Origin: Streptomyces sp. A1136
GTDB lineage: Bacteria; Actinomycetota; Actinomycetes; Streptomycetales; Streptomycetaceae
NCBI RefSeq assembly: GCF_004795055.1
Contig: NZ_SSBJ01000031.1
Coordinates: 1 to 64,000, forward strand
Reading direction: 5' to 3'
Length of the DNA: 64,000 bases
In this document: positions 53,030 to 63,000 of the stretch, piece by piece
Layout of the letters: the number at the start of each line of letters is the position of its first letter
Position numbering within the stretch: position 1 is the first letter of the stretch
Position numbers and translations under genes: made by a program
The notes under the pieces: generated by a model
Databases searched by the model: none
Told to the model about the DNA's origin: nothing
The model's input: only the letters and a program-made list of their open reading frames with translations

Positions 53030-54423
53030 GCGTCACCACCGGCGGCCCGATGCCCGGCGGGGAATACGACGTGACGGTCGTCGGCGCCGGGGTGGTGGGC
53101 TCGGCCATCGCCCGCGAACTGTCCCGGCTCCCTCTGCGGATCGCCTTGGTCGAGGCCTCCGACGACGTCGGCGAAGGCGCCTCCAAGGCCAACACCGCCA
53201 TCCTCCACACCGGTTTCGACGCGGTGCCCGGCTCGCTGGAGGCCGGGCTCGTCCGCGAGGGACGACGGCGGCTCGCCGCGTACGCCACCGACAGCGGAAT
53301 CCCGGTGGAGCCGCTCGGGGCTCTCCTCGTGGCCTGGGACGAGGAGCAGGCGGCGGCGCTGCCGGGCCTCGCCGACAAGGCCGTGCGCAATGGTTACCGC
53401 TCGGCTCGTGTCATCCCGGCCGAGGAGGTACGGGCCCGCGAGCCGGAGCTGGGCGCCGGCGTGCTGGGGGCTCTCGACGTGCCCGGGGAGTCCGTCATCT
53501 GCCCCTGGACGACCACACTCGCCTACGCCACACAGGCCGTCCGCGCCGGCACCGACCTCCACCTCGGCTGCCGGGTCGAGTCCGTCGTCCCGGGCGATCC
53601 GCACGTCCTGCTCACCGGCCGGGGCCCACTGCGCACCCGTCACCTGGTCAACGCCGCGGGCCTGTACGCTGACGCGGTCGACCGGCTCCTCGGCCACGCG
53701 GACTTCACCGTGACGCCCCGGCGGGGCCAGCTGATCGTCTTCGACGAACTGGCCCGCCCCCTGGTGCGGCACATTCTCCTGCCGGTGCCGGGAGCGCTCG
53801 GCAAGGGGGTGCTGGTGACGCCGACGGTGTACGGGAACGTGCTGCTCGGGCCCACCGCCGAGGACCTGGACGACAAGACGGCGACGGGATCGTCCGCCGA
53901 GGGGCTCGCGCTGTTGCGGGAGAAGGGCCGGCGCATACTGCCGGCGCTGCTGGATGAGGAGGTCACGGCCGTGTACGCCGGGTTGCGGACCGCCACCGGG
54001 TCCGAGGACTACGCCGTCCGGGCCCATCCGGAGCAGCGGTACGTCACGGTGGGCGGCATCCGCTCGACGGGCCTGACCGCCTCCATGGCCATCGCCGCCC
54101 ATGTGGTCGCCCTGCTCGCCGACGGCGGCCTGCCGGTGACCGGCGCCCGGGAGTTGGAGCCGGTGCGGATGCCCAACCTGGGCGAGGCCTTCCCCCGGCC
54201 GTACCGGGACGCGGAGCTGATCGCGGCGGACCCGGAGTACGGCAGGATCGTCTGCCACTGCGAGCGGGTGACGCGGGGGGAGATCCGCGACGCGCTCGCC
54301 TCCACCGTCCCACCAGCCTCCTTGGACGGCCTGCGGCGCCGCACCCGGGCCCGGGCCGGTCGCTGTCAGGGCTTCTACTGCGGCGCCTCCGTCCGCGCGC
54401 TGTTCGAGGAGGGACGCCGGTGA
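53026..54423 (+). CDS. FAD-dependent glycerol-3-phosphate dehydrogenase-like oxidase with BFD-type 2Fe-2S tail (GlpA-like)
   Basis: 465 residues. DAO-type flavoprotein: VTVVGAGVVGSAIARELS, EGASKANTAILHTGFDA, NAAGLYADAVDRLL and GLRTATGSEDYAV. The C-terminal 60 residues form a BFD-like 2Fe-2S domain: C410 and C412 (IVCHCERVTRGEI), C447 and C452 (RCQGFYCG). The same plan is seen in GlpA of anaerobic glycerol-3-phosphate dehydrogenase. It is joined to the kinase by a coupling frame and overlaps the next gene by 4 bases (GTGA). Start may instead be ATG at 53050. Confidence 0.88.
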   Translation: MSVTTGGPMPGGEYDVTVVGAGVVGSAIARELSRLPLRIALVEASDDVGEGASKANTAILHTGFDAVPGSLEAGLVREGRRRLAAYATDSGIPVEPLGALLVAWDEEQAAALPGLADKAVRNGYRSARVIPAEEVRAREPELGAGVLGALDVPGESVICPWTTTLAYATQAVRAGTDLHLGCRVESVVPGDPHVLLTGRGPLRTRHLVNAAGLYADAVDRLLGHADFTVTPRRGQLIVFDELARPLVRHILLPVPGALGKGVLVTPTVYGNVLLGPTAEDLDDKTATGSSAEGLALLREKGRRILPALLDEEVTAVYAGLRTATGSEDYAVRAHPEQRYVTVGGIRSTGLTASMAIAAHVVALLADGGLPVTGARELEPVRMPNLGEAFPRPYRDAELIAADPEYGRIVCHCERVTRGEIRDALASTVPPASLDGLRRRTRARAGRCQGFYCGASVRALFEEGRR

Positions 54424-55610
54424 ACCGTGCGGTCGACGTCCTGATCGTCGGCGCCGGGCCCGCCGGACTGGCCCTCGCCGCCCGGCTCGCGGGTGCGGGC
54501 GCGGGGCGGGTGGAGGTCCTGGAACGCGAGCGGGAGGCGGGAGGCGTGCCGCGCCACTGCGACCACGGCGGGTTCGGGTGGCCGCCCCGCCCCTGGCTGC
54601 GCGGGCCGCGGTACGCGCGGCAGGCGGTGCGGGCCGCGGTCGGGGCGGGGGCCTCGGTCCGTACGGGCGTCACCGCGACCGGTTGGGCCGGCCCGCTGTC
54701 CCTGGAGACCACGAGCCCGGCCGGGTTGGAGCGGATCACGGCCCGCGCCGTCGTCCTCGCCACGGGCGCCCGGGAGCGCCCCCGCAGCGCCCGGCTGGTG
54801 CCGGGCTCACGTCCGGCGGGGGTGCTGACCACCGGGGAGTTGCAGCAGTCGGTCCACTTGTACGGGCAACCGGTCGGTCGGCGGGCCGTGGTGGTGGGCG
54901 CCGAGCCGGTGGCCCGGCACGCGGTGCGGACGCTGCGCCGGGCCGGCGCGGAGGTCGTGGCGATGGTCACCGGGCACTCGCGCGGTGCCGCCCCGCCGGG
55001 CGTCGCACTGCTCACGTCGACGTCGGTGACCGAACTGCACGGCCGGGGCCGCCTGTCGGGCGTGTCCGTGCGCCACGGGGACGGCCGGTCGGGCGTCCTC
55101 GCCTGTGACACGGTGGTCTTCACCGGCGATTGGGTGCCCGACCACGAGCTGGCCCGCCGGGGCGGCATCGGCCTGGACCCCGGTACCCGCGGCCCGTGCG
55201 TGGACGCGTCGTTCCGTACGTCGTCGCCCGGTGTCTTCGCGGTGGGCAACGCCCTGCGCGGTGTCGAGAGCGCCGCCACGGCCGCCGCGGAGGGAGCAGC
55301 GGCGGCCGTGGGGGTGCTGGCCCACCTGTCGGGCGCCCCCTGGCCGGAGCCCGGTCCGCCGCTGGTGGTGCGGGCGCCGCTGGTGTGGGTGGCGCCGAAC
55401 CGGGTCACGGGACTCGCCGAGCGGCCGCTGCTGCTGCGCTCCGGGGAACCACTGACCTCCCCGGTGGTGACGGTCGACCAAGACGGCCGGCTGCTGTGGC
55501 GCCGTCGGTTCCCGGGTCGGGTGTCACCGTCGCGGTCGCTGAGGCTGCGACCGGGATGGACGGCCCGCGTCGACCCGGCGGGCGGCCCGGTGACGATCGC
55601 GCTCGGCTGA
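54420..55610 (+). CDS. NAD(P)/FAD-dependent oxidoreductase (GlpB-like partner)
   Basis: 396 residues. Pyridine nucleotide-disulfide oxidoreductase fold: VLIVGAGPAGLALAARLAGAG, second nucleotide site RRAVVVGAEPVARHAVRTLRRAG, and FAD end motif SSPGVFAVGNALRGVESAA. The segment ERERE-AGGVPRHCDHGGFG contains HC near the flavin as in this clade, which occurs next to GlpA-like proteins in other bacteria. It probably passes electrons between the GlpA-like iron-sulfur domain and NAD or quinone. A DUF1667 protein, often the third part, is not seen. Confidence 0.87.
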   Translation: MNRAVDVLIVGAGPAGLALAARLAGAGAGRVEVLEREREAGGVPRHCDHGGFGWPPRPWLRGPRYARQAVRAAVGAGASVRTGVTATGWAGPLSLETTSPAGLERITARAVVLATGARERPRSARLVPGSRPAGVLTTGELQQSVHLYGQPVGRRAVVVGAEPVARHAVRTLRRAGAEVVAMVTGHSRGAAPPGVALLTSTSVTELHGRGRLSGVSVRHGDGRSGVLACDTVVFTGDWVPDHELARRGGIGLDPGTRGPCVDASFRTSSPGVFAVGNALRGVESAATAAAEGAAAAVGVLAHLSGAPWPEPGPPLVVRAPLVWVAPNRVTGLAERPLLLRSGEPLTSPVVTVDQDGRLLWRRRFPGRVSPSRSLRLRPGWTARVDPAGGPVTIALG

Positions 55611-55764
55611 CCGCGAGCCCGGGCGGTGACCCCCGCCGCCGTGCGGGACAACTCCCGCCCGCCGCAAGGCGATCGCCCCACCTGCCGGCCGGGTGGCGCC
55701 ACTCGTTGGCCTATCATCTGTTCGATTCCCGCCGCCCCTGCCGCCGAGGCGCGGGCGGTGGTTC

Positions 55765-57120
55765 ATGACGAGAGGCAACGAACACTTGCGATTGACAGGC
55801 AAGCACCGGATATCCATCCTCGCCGCGGCGGCGGCCACCGCCGCGGTCGCGGGCAGTCTCCAGCTCACCTCCAGCGCCTTCGGCACGGAAACCGCCGAGG
55901 ACGCCTCCTCGGAGGTCGTCGGGTCGGCGACGCCGCCGCCCGTGCGGGACGTCGACTCCCACCTGGAGGACTCCGGCGTCCACGGCGGTGACGGCACGAC
56001 CTTCAAGGGCGGCGTCATGTCGCTCGGCGCACCTGTGTCCCGGTCCGCGCCGAGGTCGGCCGCGGCGGCCGCGCCCGCACCGCCCCAGGGCGAGGGGTGG
56101 AAGCTGAGCGGGGCGACCAAGTGGCTGCAGACCGGCTACACCATCAAGTTCTACGACCAGAAGTCAGCGGACTGGCTGGCCCCGTACGTCCGGGCCACCG
56201 CCGCCGACCTGCACCGCATCACCAACCTGCCCGTCACCGTGGACACGAGGCCCGTCGGCTGGGACTACGTCCGGCCCCGGGGCGAGGTCGTCATCGGGAT
56301 CGCGCACCGGCCGTGCGTCCCGCCGGAGGAGGGCGGCAGCATGGGCAGCACGGGCTGGAAGGTGGTCCGCGACGGCTCCGGCGCCGCCAACCTCAGCTGC
56401 GGCTTCACCAGTTCCTCCCTGCCCGAGACGGTGACCAGCGGACACGCCTACATCGACGACGAGTTCTTCACCGCGGACGGCAAGCCCACCGCCGCGATGG
56501 GCGAGACGTACATGCGCAACCACGTCAGCCATGAGATCGGGCACACCCTGGGTCTGACGCACGCCAACCGCAGCCTGAACAAGAGCGACTGCGTCAAGGG
56601 CACCGACTCCGGCGAGTTCCCGGTCATGTGCTCGCCGACGTACGCGTACCAGGACAAGCGCGCCGGCACCTACGTCCAGCAGTTCGACGTACAGGGGCTG
56701 CGGCTCCTCGCCTCCGGCGCGGGCGCGGACTTGGCCCCGCAGGGCAAGGTGACCGGCATCGGCTCCAAGTGTCTGGACGTCAAGGGCGGCAAGGCGACCA
56801 ACGGCACTCAGATCCAGCTCTACACCTGCAACGGTTCCGTGGCACAGTCCTGGATCCTGGGCAAGGACGGGACGCTGCGCGCGCTGGGCAAGTGCCTGGA
56901 CGACGCGCACAACGCGAGCACCAACGGCAACAAGATCAGTCTGTACGACTGCAACGGCACCCCGGCGCAGCGCTGGTCCGTCAACGGCAAGGGCCAGATC
57001 GTCCACGTGGCGTCGGGCAAGGTCCTCGACGTGACGGGTGGCTCGACCGCCAACGGCACCGCCGTCCAGCTCTACACGGCGAACACGAACAAGCGTCAGG
57101 TCTGGGTCACCCCGAAGTGA
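55765..57120 (+). CDS. Secreted zinc metalloprotease with ricin-B lectin domain
   Basis: 451 residues from ATG at 55765. A signal peptide (RISILAAAAATAAVAGSLQL) leads to a propeptide-like stretch of about 80 residues, then a metzincin domain with HEIGHTLGLTH at 256-266 (three zinc histidines and the catalytic glutamate) and a following methionine in EFPVMCSP as Met-turn. A ricin-type beta-trefoil spans about 325-451 with three repeats (CLDVKGGKATNGTQIQLYTCNG, then QSW and QRW). It should bind a polysaccharide and digest protein outside the cell. Confidence 0.92.
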   Translation: MTRGNEHLRLTGKHRISILAAAAATAAVAGSLQLTSSAFGTETAEDASSEVVGSATPPPVRDVDSHLEDSGVHGGDGTTFKGGVMSLGAPVSRSAPRSAAAAAPAPPQGEGWKLSGATKWLQTGYTIKFYDQKSADWLAPYVRATAADLHRITNLPVTVDTRPVGWDYVRPRGEVVIGIAHRPCVPPEEGGSMGSTGWKVVRDGSGAANLSCGFTSSSLPETVTSGHAYIDDEFFTADGKPTAAMGETYMRNHVSHEIGHTLGLTHANRSLNKSDCVKGTDSGEFPVMCSPTYAYQDKRAGTYVQQFDVQGLRLLASGAGADLAPQGKVTGIGSKCLDVKGGKATNGTQIQLYTCNGSVAQSWILGKDGTLRALGKCLDDAHNASTNGNKISLYDCNGTPAQRWSVNGKGQIVHVASGKVLDVTGGSTANGTAVQLYTANTNKRQVWVTPK

Positions 57121-57351
57121 TCCCGACCGCCGCCGCCCGTGAGGGGCGGCCGGCCGGTTGACGCCCCGAGCGGCCCGAGCCCCGGCCGCCGCGCCCGGCG
57201 CGGCGGCCGGGGCCGCGGTGTTCCCGGGCACGGGCGGCCCCGGGGCCGGGGCGCGTGCGCGGGACGGTGGCACCGCCCAGGCGGGCCCCGGGACTCGACC
57301 CGGGGCCGACCCGGCCCGAGCAGGGGCGACCCGGGGCCGATCCGGGGGCGG

Positions 57352-57759
57352 TCAGCCGTCGCCGCGGCTCGCCCGGGGACGCTGGCGCAGCGCGATCCGA
57401 TTGCCGTCCGGGTCCACCGCCTCGATGCGGACCCCGAAGGGGTAGTCCTCCGGTTCGGCCTGCTCGAAGGCCACGCCGCGGGCACGGAAGGTCTCGAAGT
57501 CCTTACGCAGATCGTCCGATTCGAGGAAGACGGGGCCCATCGCGGTACCCGCCGCCGGCGCGTCGGCCCGCCCCGGGGCGGCGGCCTGCGACCAAAGGAC
57601 GATCTCCACGGGGCCGCCCGGGACGCCCACGGTGAGGAAGCGCCCGTCGGGGCCCGTGTAGTCGACTCGCTTCTCCAGGCCGAGCTGCTCCGTGTAGAAG
57701 CGCAGGGCGCGGTCCTGGTCGGTGACGTTGAGCGTCACGTACATGATGTTCGTCAGCAT
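57352..57759 (-). CDS. VOC-family (glyoxalase/bleomycin-resistance fold) protein
   Basis: 135 residues from ATG at 57759. Paired beta-alpha-beta-beta-beta modules: NIMYVTLNVTDQDRALRFYTEQLGLEKR and RGVAFEQAEPEDYPFGVRIEAVDPDGNRIAL. The metal-ligand pattern with late E/D residues fits VOC enzymes; substrate unknown. A longer frame to 58131 would read through the XRE gene region and is rejected. Confidence 0.88.
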   Translation of the reverse strand: MLTNIMYVTLNVTDQDRALRFYTEQLGLEKRVDYTGPDGRFLTVGVPGGPVEIVLWSQAAAPGRADAPAAGTAMGPVFLESDDLRKDFETFRARGVAFEQAEPEDYPFGVRIEAVDPDGNRIALRQRPRASRGDG

Positions 57760-57928
57760 CGTCCGGTCCTGTCCGTTCGTTGGTCGGTCTGTCGCACGGG
57801 CGGGCAACCGGCCTGGCCGGGGAGGCGAGTTCGCCGCCCCGGGGCGGGCGTCGCGCCGCTTCGTCACCCCCCTGACGGACCACGACGGGAGGATGTGACG
57901 GCCGGACGGAAGGAACCCCGTGCGGCAG

Positions 57929-58204
57929 TCAGGCCGACAGGGCCTCCCCGCCGTCCTCGGCGTCCTGCGCACAGGCCGCGACCAGGGCGTCCAGCGACAG
58001 GTCCAGCGCGTGGGCCAGGGCCGCCACGGTGAAGAAGGCCGGGGTCGGGGCCCGACCGGTCTCGATCTTGCGGAGCGTTTCGGCGGACACCCCGGCCGCC
58101 GCCGCCACGTCCACCATGCTCCGGTCACCACGGGCCAGACGGAGGAGGGCGCCGAAGCGCTCTCCGCGTTGCCGCTCCTGCGGACTCAAAGGAACTCTCA
58201 CCAT
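57929..58204 (-). CDS. XRE-family helix-turn-helix regulator (91 residues)
   Basis: A single HTH_3 domain: GERFGALLRLARGDRSMVDVAAAAGVSAETLRKIETGRAPTPAFFTVAALAHALDLSLDALV. There is no ligand domain. It is divergent from the methionine aminopeptidase gene with a long palindrome 8 bases before its start. It probably represses both; relief may depend on another factor. Confidence 0.87.
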   Translation of the reverse strand: MVRVPLSPQERQRGERFGALLRLARGDRSMVDVAAAAGVSAETLRKIETGRAPTPAFFTVAALAHALDLSLDALVAACAQDAEDGGEALSA

Positions 58205-58211
58205 GGACGTG

Positions 58212-58233
58212 ATACTAATACCGGTATAAGTAT
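58212..58233. promoter_or_regulatory. 22-bp near-perfect palindrome between XRE and map genes
   Basis: The sequence is ATACTA-ATACCGGTAT-AAGTAT, symmetric about CCGG with one mismatched pair. It is A+T-rich against a GC-rich background, lies 7 bases before the XRE start and 32 bases before the map start, and so is the likely XRE operator. Confidence 0.85.
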
Positions 58234-58265
58234 TGGGTAGCATCGCACCGCGGGAGTGGCGACAC

Positions 58266-59033
58266 ATGATGGAGATCAAGACCGACACGGCACTGGAGGC
58301 GATGCGGGAAGCCGGACGCGTCGTGGCCAACGCGCTCGCCGCCGTGCAGGCGCAGGCGGCCGTGGGCGTCCGACTGCGGGAGCTCGACGAAGCCGCGCGC
58401 ACCGTCCTGACCGCGGCCGGCGCGCGCTCGCCGTTCCTGGGTTACCAGCCCTCCTTCGCCCCCGTACCCTTCCCCGCCGTCATCTGCGCCTCGGTCAACG
58501 ACGCGATCGTGCACGGCGTACCCGACGACTACCGGTTGCGCGACGGCGACCTGGTGAGCATCGACTGTGGAGCCGAGCTCGACGGCTGGACCGGCGACGC
58601 CGCGGTCAGCTTCACCGTCGGCACCGCCCGCCCCGCCGACCTGGAGCTCATCGCCGCCACCCGGCGCGCGCTCGACGCGGGCATCGCAGCGGCCCTCGTC
58701 GGTCACCGCGTCGGGGACATCTCCCACGCCATCGGCACGGTCGCGCGCGAGGCCCGCTGCGGCATGCCGGTCGACTTCGGCGGCCACGGCATCGGTCGCA
58801 GCATGCACGAGGAGCCACACATCCCGAACCACGGGCGACCCGGCCGCGGGCCCCGCCTGCGCCACGGGCTGGCACTCGCCATCGAACCCATGCTGATGGC
58901 CGGGGGCCGCAACGACTACCGCACCGACGCCGACGGTTGGACGCTGCGCACGGTCGACCGCAGCCGGGCCGCGCACATCGAGCACACGGTCGCCCTCACT
59001 GAGGACGGCCCTCGCGTCCTCACCCTGCCGTGA
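58266..59033 (+). CDS. map: Type I methionine aminopeptidase (paralogue)
   Basis: 255 residues, the standard length. It removes the first methionine from new proteins. Metal ligands D100, D111, H174, E207 and E239 are in place (SIDCGAELDGWTGDAAVSF, FGGHGIGRSMHEEPHIPN, LAIEPMLMAGG, IEHTVALTEDG). Start ATG at 58266 or 58269 (GGGAG upstream). Streptomycetes carry more than one map gene; the housekeeping copy usually lies in the ribosomal protein region, so this is an extra copy under its own XRE regulator. Confidence 0.93.
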   Translation: MMEIKTDTALEAMREAGRVVANALAAVQAQAAVGVRLRELDEAARTVLTAAGARSPFLGYQPSFAPVPFPAVICASVNDAIVHGVPDDYRLRDGDLVSIDCGAELDGWTGDAAVSFTVGTARPADLELIAATRRALDAGIAAALVGHRVGDISHAIGTVAREARCGMPVDFGGHGIGRSMHEEPHIPNHGRPGRGPRLRHGLALAIEPMLMAGGRNDYRTDADGWTLRTVDRSRAAHIEHTVALTEDGPRVLTLP

Positions 59034-59117
59034 TCGCCCGATCCCGGGGCCGGGCGGGGGCGGGCCGGGGGCGGCAGGACGGCGGCCGACCGGCAGCCGC
59101 CCGACCGGCGGCGCCGT

Positions 59118-59768
59118 TCAGGACCCGGTCTCGGCCAGGACGCCGATCTTGTCAACGCGGTGCTCGGGGTTGTTCTGCGCGTCCCGCCAGTGGTTGCCCG
59201 CCGCGTCGTCCTCGGGCGTGAGGCAGGTGGACACGGTGATCATGGCGCCGGACGGGGACGTCCCGCTGGAGCCTGGAACCGCGGCGCGTTGCTCCTCCAT
59301 GGAGGACGGTGACCGGAAGGACGTCGTCCGAGTGGTCGTGATGACGTACCGGTACCTCACGCCGCCCGCGGTGACGAACACGGAGTCGCCCTCGGACAGC
59401 GACGGCAAGGCACCCAGCGGACCACCCGCGACGCTGCGGTGGCCGGTGACGATGTAGTTGCCCACGTCACCGGGGCCGACTCCACCGCCGGGGCCGTACG
59501 GGCTCGCGGCCACCCCCTGGTCCTGGATGCGGGTACCGGACGCGTCATCGGGGCTTCCCTGATAGGGCACGACCGGAAGCCCCGAGAGGCCGATGGCCGG
59601 TATCGACAAGGTGGCTTCCCGGATGTCGGTGACGGCCGCGGAAGGCGCCGCGTCAACGCCGGACGGCCGGGCCGCGAGTCCGCCGGGTACCGCCAGCAGG
59701 ACGGCGAGGGACACACCCGCGAGTGCCGATGGCACGCCGCGCGAAACATGGAACGGACGAGGGGACAT
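59118..59768 (-). CDS. Class E sortase
   Basis: 216 residues from ATG at 59768. An N-terminal membrane anchor or signal (about 14-33) leads to a sortase domain with H110 (NYIVTGHRS), C182 (ITVSTCLTPEDD) and R204 (EHRVDKIGVL). The TLTC-type motif reads VSTC here. Class E sortases attach proteins with an LAXTG signal to the cell wall; chaplins in streptomycetes are classic substrates. No LAXTG substrate gene is seen in the window. Confidence 0.9.
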   Translation of the reverse strand: MSPRPFHVSRGVPSALAGVSLAVLLAVPGGLAARPSGVDAAPSAAVTDIREATLSIPAIGLSGLPVVPYQGSPDDASGTRIQDQGVAASPYGPGGGVGPGDVGNYIVTGHRSVAGGPLGALPSLSEGDSVFVTAGGVRYRYVITTTRTTSFRSPSSMEEQRAAVPGSSGTSPSGAMITVSTCLTPEDDAAGNHWRDAQNNPEHRVDKIGVLAETGS

Positions 59769-60092
59769 GGCGGTTTCCAATGTCTGCCGGGGTCGTTCGG
59801 GCAAGCCGGCCGGTCGACCCTTCCAGCGTGGCACAGCGCGTGGTGCACGGCGCGGCGTGCGGCGGGACGGGGTGTGCGCGCCCGGGTGGGGGAGGTGAGC
59901 GGCGGCGGGGTGGACGAGGGGTGAATGAGCGGTGGATGAGGGCCCGGAGACGGTGGGGACTGGCCGGAAAGAGCCGGTGGGGCGGCGTAGAAAGAGACCG
60001 GATCGGGGTGTTCCGGCCCTGGGGGCGGCCGAGCGGAGGAAGGGTGTTCCACCGCATCGCCAGCCCAGTCCCGACCGGACCGCGGAGGCCCC
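59769..60092. other. Divergent gap between sortase and nSTAND genes
   Basis: 324 bases, with opposing promoters expected. Purine-rich runs (GGTGGGGACTGGCCGGAAAGAG) occur, but no clear palindrome or small gene is seen. Confidence 0.4.
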
Positions 60093-63000
60093 ATGGACCC
60101 CGTCCCGACTACGCCCCAACCACCCGTCTCTCGCGAGGAGTTCGCGTCCGAACTGACTCGCCTGAGGGAGAAGGCCGACCTCACCGTCCGCGCCGTCGCC
60201 GCGCGCGTCGACGCACCGGGCGCCCACAGCACCATCGGCGGCTGGTTCGCCGGTCAGAACCTGCCGTCGATCGGCTCCCTCCCCTTGTTCCGGCGGGTCC
60301 TGCACGTCTGCGGGGTCACCGATCCGGCAGAGATCGAACGCTGGTTGGAACGGCTCGCGGAACTTCGCCGTTCAAGGGTCCTGCGCGTCGCGGGAGGCGC
60401 GTCCCCCTATCGGGGGCTCGCGGGCTTCGAGGAGCGGCACGCCGACTGGTTCTTCGGCCGCGATCACCTGCGCGCGGTCGTCGTGGAGCGGATCCTCTCC
60501 GAGGGCGCCGGTGTGCCCCGGCTGCTCGTCGGCGCCTCCGGGTCCGGCAAGTCCTCCCTCCTACGGGCCGGGGTGCTGCCCGTCCTCCGGGGCGAGCACG
60601 GCTTCACTCCGCTCCTGCTGGTGCCCGGCCGTGACCCGATGGGCGCCCTGGCCTCCGCCCTGCCCGCGCAGTGGAAGGCACGGGAGGAGCCGAAGTGGGC
60701 GGACGCGGCGGGCGATCCGCTCGAACTGGCCGCGCTGTTACAGGCGTCGGCCGCGCGGGAGGCCGTACGCGTCGTGGTGGCGGTCGACCAACTGGAGGAG
60801 GTGTTCACCACCTGCGCCGACCCGGGCGAGCGGGATCGGTTCCTGCGGTGCCTGGCCGCCCTCCCCTCCCCCGACGTCCGCGTCGTGGGATGCCTGCGCG
60901 CCGACTTCTACGGCCAGGCCCTCGCCGAACTCCCCCTCGCGGCGGCCCTGCAGAACGGCCAGACGGTCGTGGGAGCGCTCGGCGAGGACGAGATCCGCGC
61001 CGTCGTCGGCGGGCCCGCGGCGAAGGCCGGTCTGGTCCTGGACGAAGGATTCGTCGACTTACTCCTCGCCGACCTGCGGGACTCCGGCCCCGGCTCGCTG
61101 CCGCTGCTGTCCCACGCGTTGCTGTCGACCTGGGAACGCGGGCGCGGCGCCACCTTGACCATCGCCGACTACCGGGCGGGAGGCGGGATGGCGGCGGCCG
61201 TCTCCGGGACCGCGGAAGAGGTGTACTCCGGGCTGACCGAATCCGAGTGCGCGCTGGCACGGCAGTTGTTCCTGCGGATGGTCGCCGTCGGGGACGGAGT
61301 GCCCGACACGCGCAGACTCCTGCCGCTGCCGCCGCCCACCGGTCGGCCCGATCGGGCCGGGCAGGTGTACGCAGTGCTGGAGCGCTTCGTCGACCGGCGC
61401 CTGGTCACGCTCGACGGCGACGGGGCGCGGATCACCCACGAGGCGTTGCTCCGCGCCTGGCCGCGGTTGCGCGGCTGGATCGACACCGACCGGGCGGGGC
61501 AGATCGTATGGCAGGACCTGACGCGTGACGCGGACCGCTGGCTCGCGCACGGCCGCGATCCCTCGCTGCTCTACCGGGGTACCCGGCTGGCCGTGGCTTC
61601 GGGTTGGGCGCGCGACAGTGGACGGGCCGCGGAACTGGACGCGCGGGAGAGCGGGTTCCTCGACGCGAGCCGCGAGGCGGAGGAGGTTCGCGTCCGACGC
61701 GAGCGGCGCGGGGCTCGGCGGATGCGCCGGCTGCTGGTGCTGCTGTCGGTGCTGATCGTCCTTTCGGGCGCGCTCACCGGCGTCGCCGTGGTCCAGCGCC
61801 GTGACGCGGAGAGACAGCAGGCCGTCGCCCTGTCCCGGCTGGTGGCGGCGCGCGCCGAACGGCTGCGGGGCAGCGACCTCGCCCTCGCCGCGCAACTCGC
61901 CCTGGTGGCGTACCGTACGGCGCCCACGGCCGAGGCACGGGCGGCTTTGATGGACGCCTCCGCGTTGCCGGCCGTGACCCGGCTGCTCGCGTTCCGGGGT
62001 GTCGTGCAGGCGGTGGCCCTCAGCCCGGACGGGCAGACCCTCGCCGCGGGGGGCCTGGACCACCAGGTCGCGCTGTGGGACCTGCGTGATCCGGAGCGTC
62101 CGAAGCCGCTGGGTACGGCGCCGGTCGCGTTCGCGGACACCGTGTACGCGCTGGCCTTCAGCCCGGACGGCCGGCGGCTCGCGGCCGGGTCCGGGGACGG
62201 CACCGTACGGGTGTGGGAGCCGGCGGGCCCGACCCCGGCGGCGAACCCGGCACGGGTGTTCAAGACATCGGACTCCGCCGTGTACGGGGTCGCGTTCGCC
62301 CCGGACGGCAAGGCGCTGGCCGCCGCGGGCGCCGACGGCGGCGTCCAAGTGTGGCCGGACTCGGCGGCTCCCGGCGCGGGAGGAGGCTCGGGGCCGGCGT
62401 CCACCGCCGCCGAGGCCGACGGCTCCACCGCCACCACCACGACCACCGCGACCACCGGCGTCCAGCGGCTCACCGGATTCACCGGGGCGGTGCACGCCGT
62501 CGCGTTCCGGCCGGGCCCCGGCCCGGCGCTGCTCGCCGCGGGGGGCGCGGACGGCTCCGTACGCCTGTGGGACCTCGCCGATCCGGGCCGGCCGCTCCCC
62601 TATGGGCAGCCGCTGACCGGGGCGGCCGGCCCGGTGTTCGCGCTGTCCTTCAGCGCCGACGGCGCCCGACTGGTCGCCGGGAGCCAGGACCGGTCCACGC
62701 GGGAGTGGACCGTACCCGCACCGGGCTCCGACCCGGCGGCCCCCGCGGTGATCGGTGGGGCTCCGGCCGCCCCCGACGGGCCGGCCAGTTACGTCAACGC
62801 CGTCTCCTACAGCCCTGACGGGCAGTGGCTGGCGACGGGCAGCGCGGACAACCAGGTGCGCCTGTACGACGCGCGGACACGCGCCCTCGCCGCGGTGTTC
62901 CCCCACCCGGGACCTGTCACCTCGCTCGCGTTCCACCCCGGCGGCCGGCAACTGGTGACGGGCGCCGCCGACGGGACCGTACGCCTGTGGCATCTTCCTC

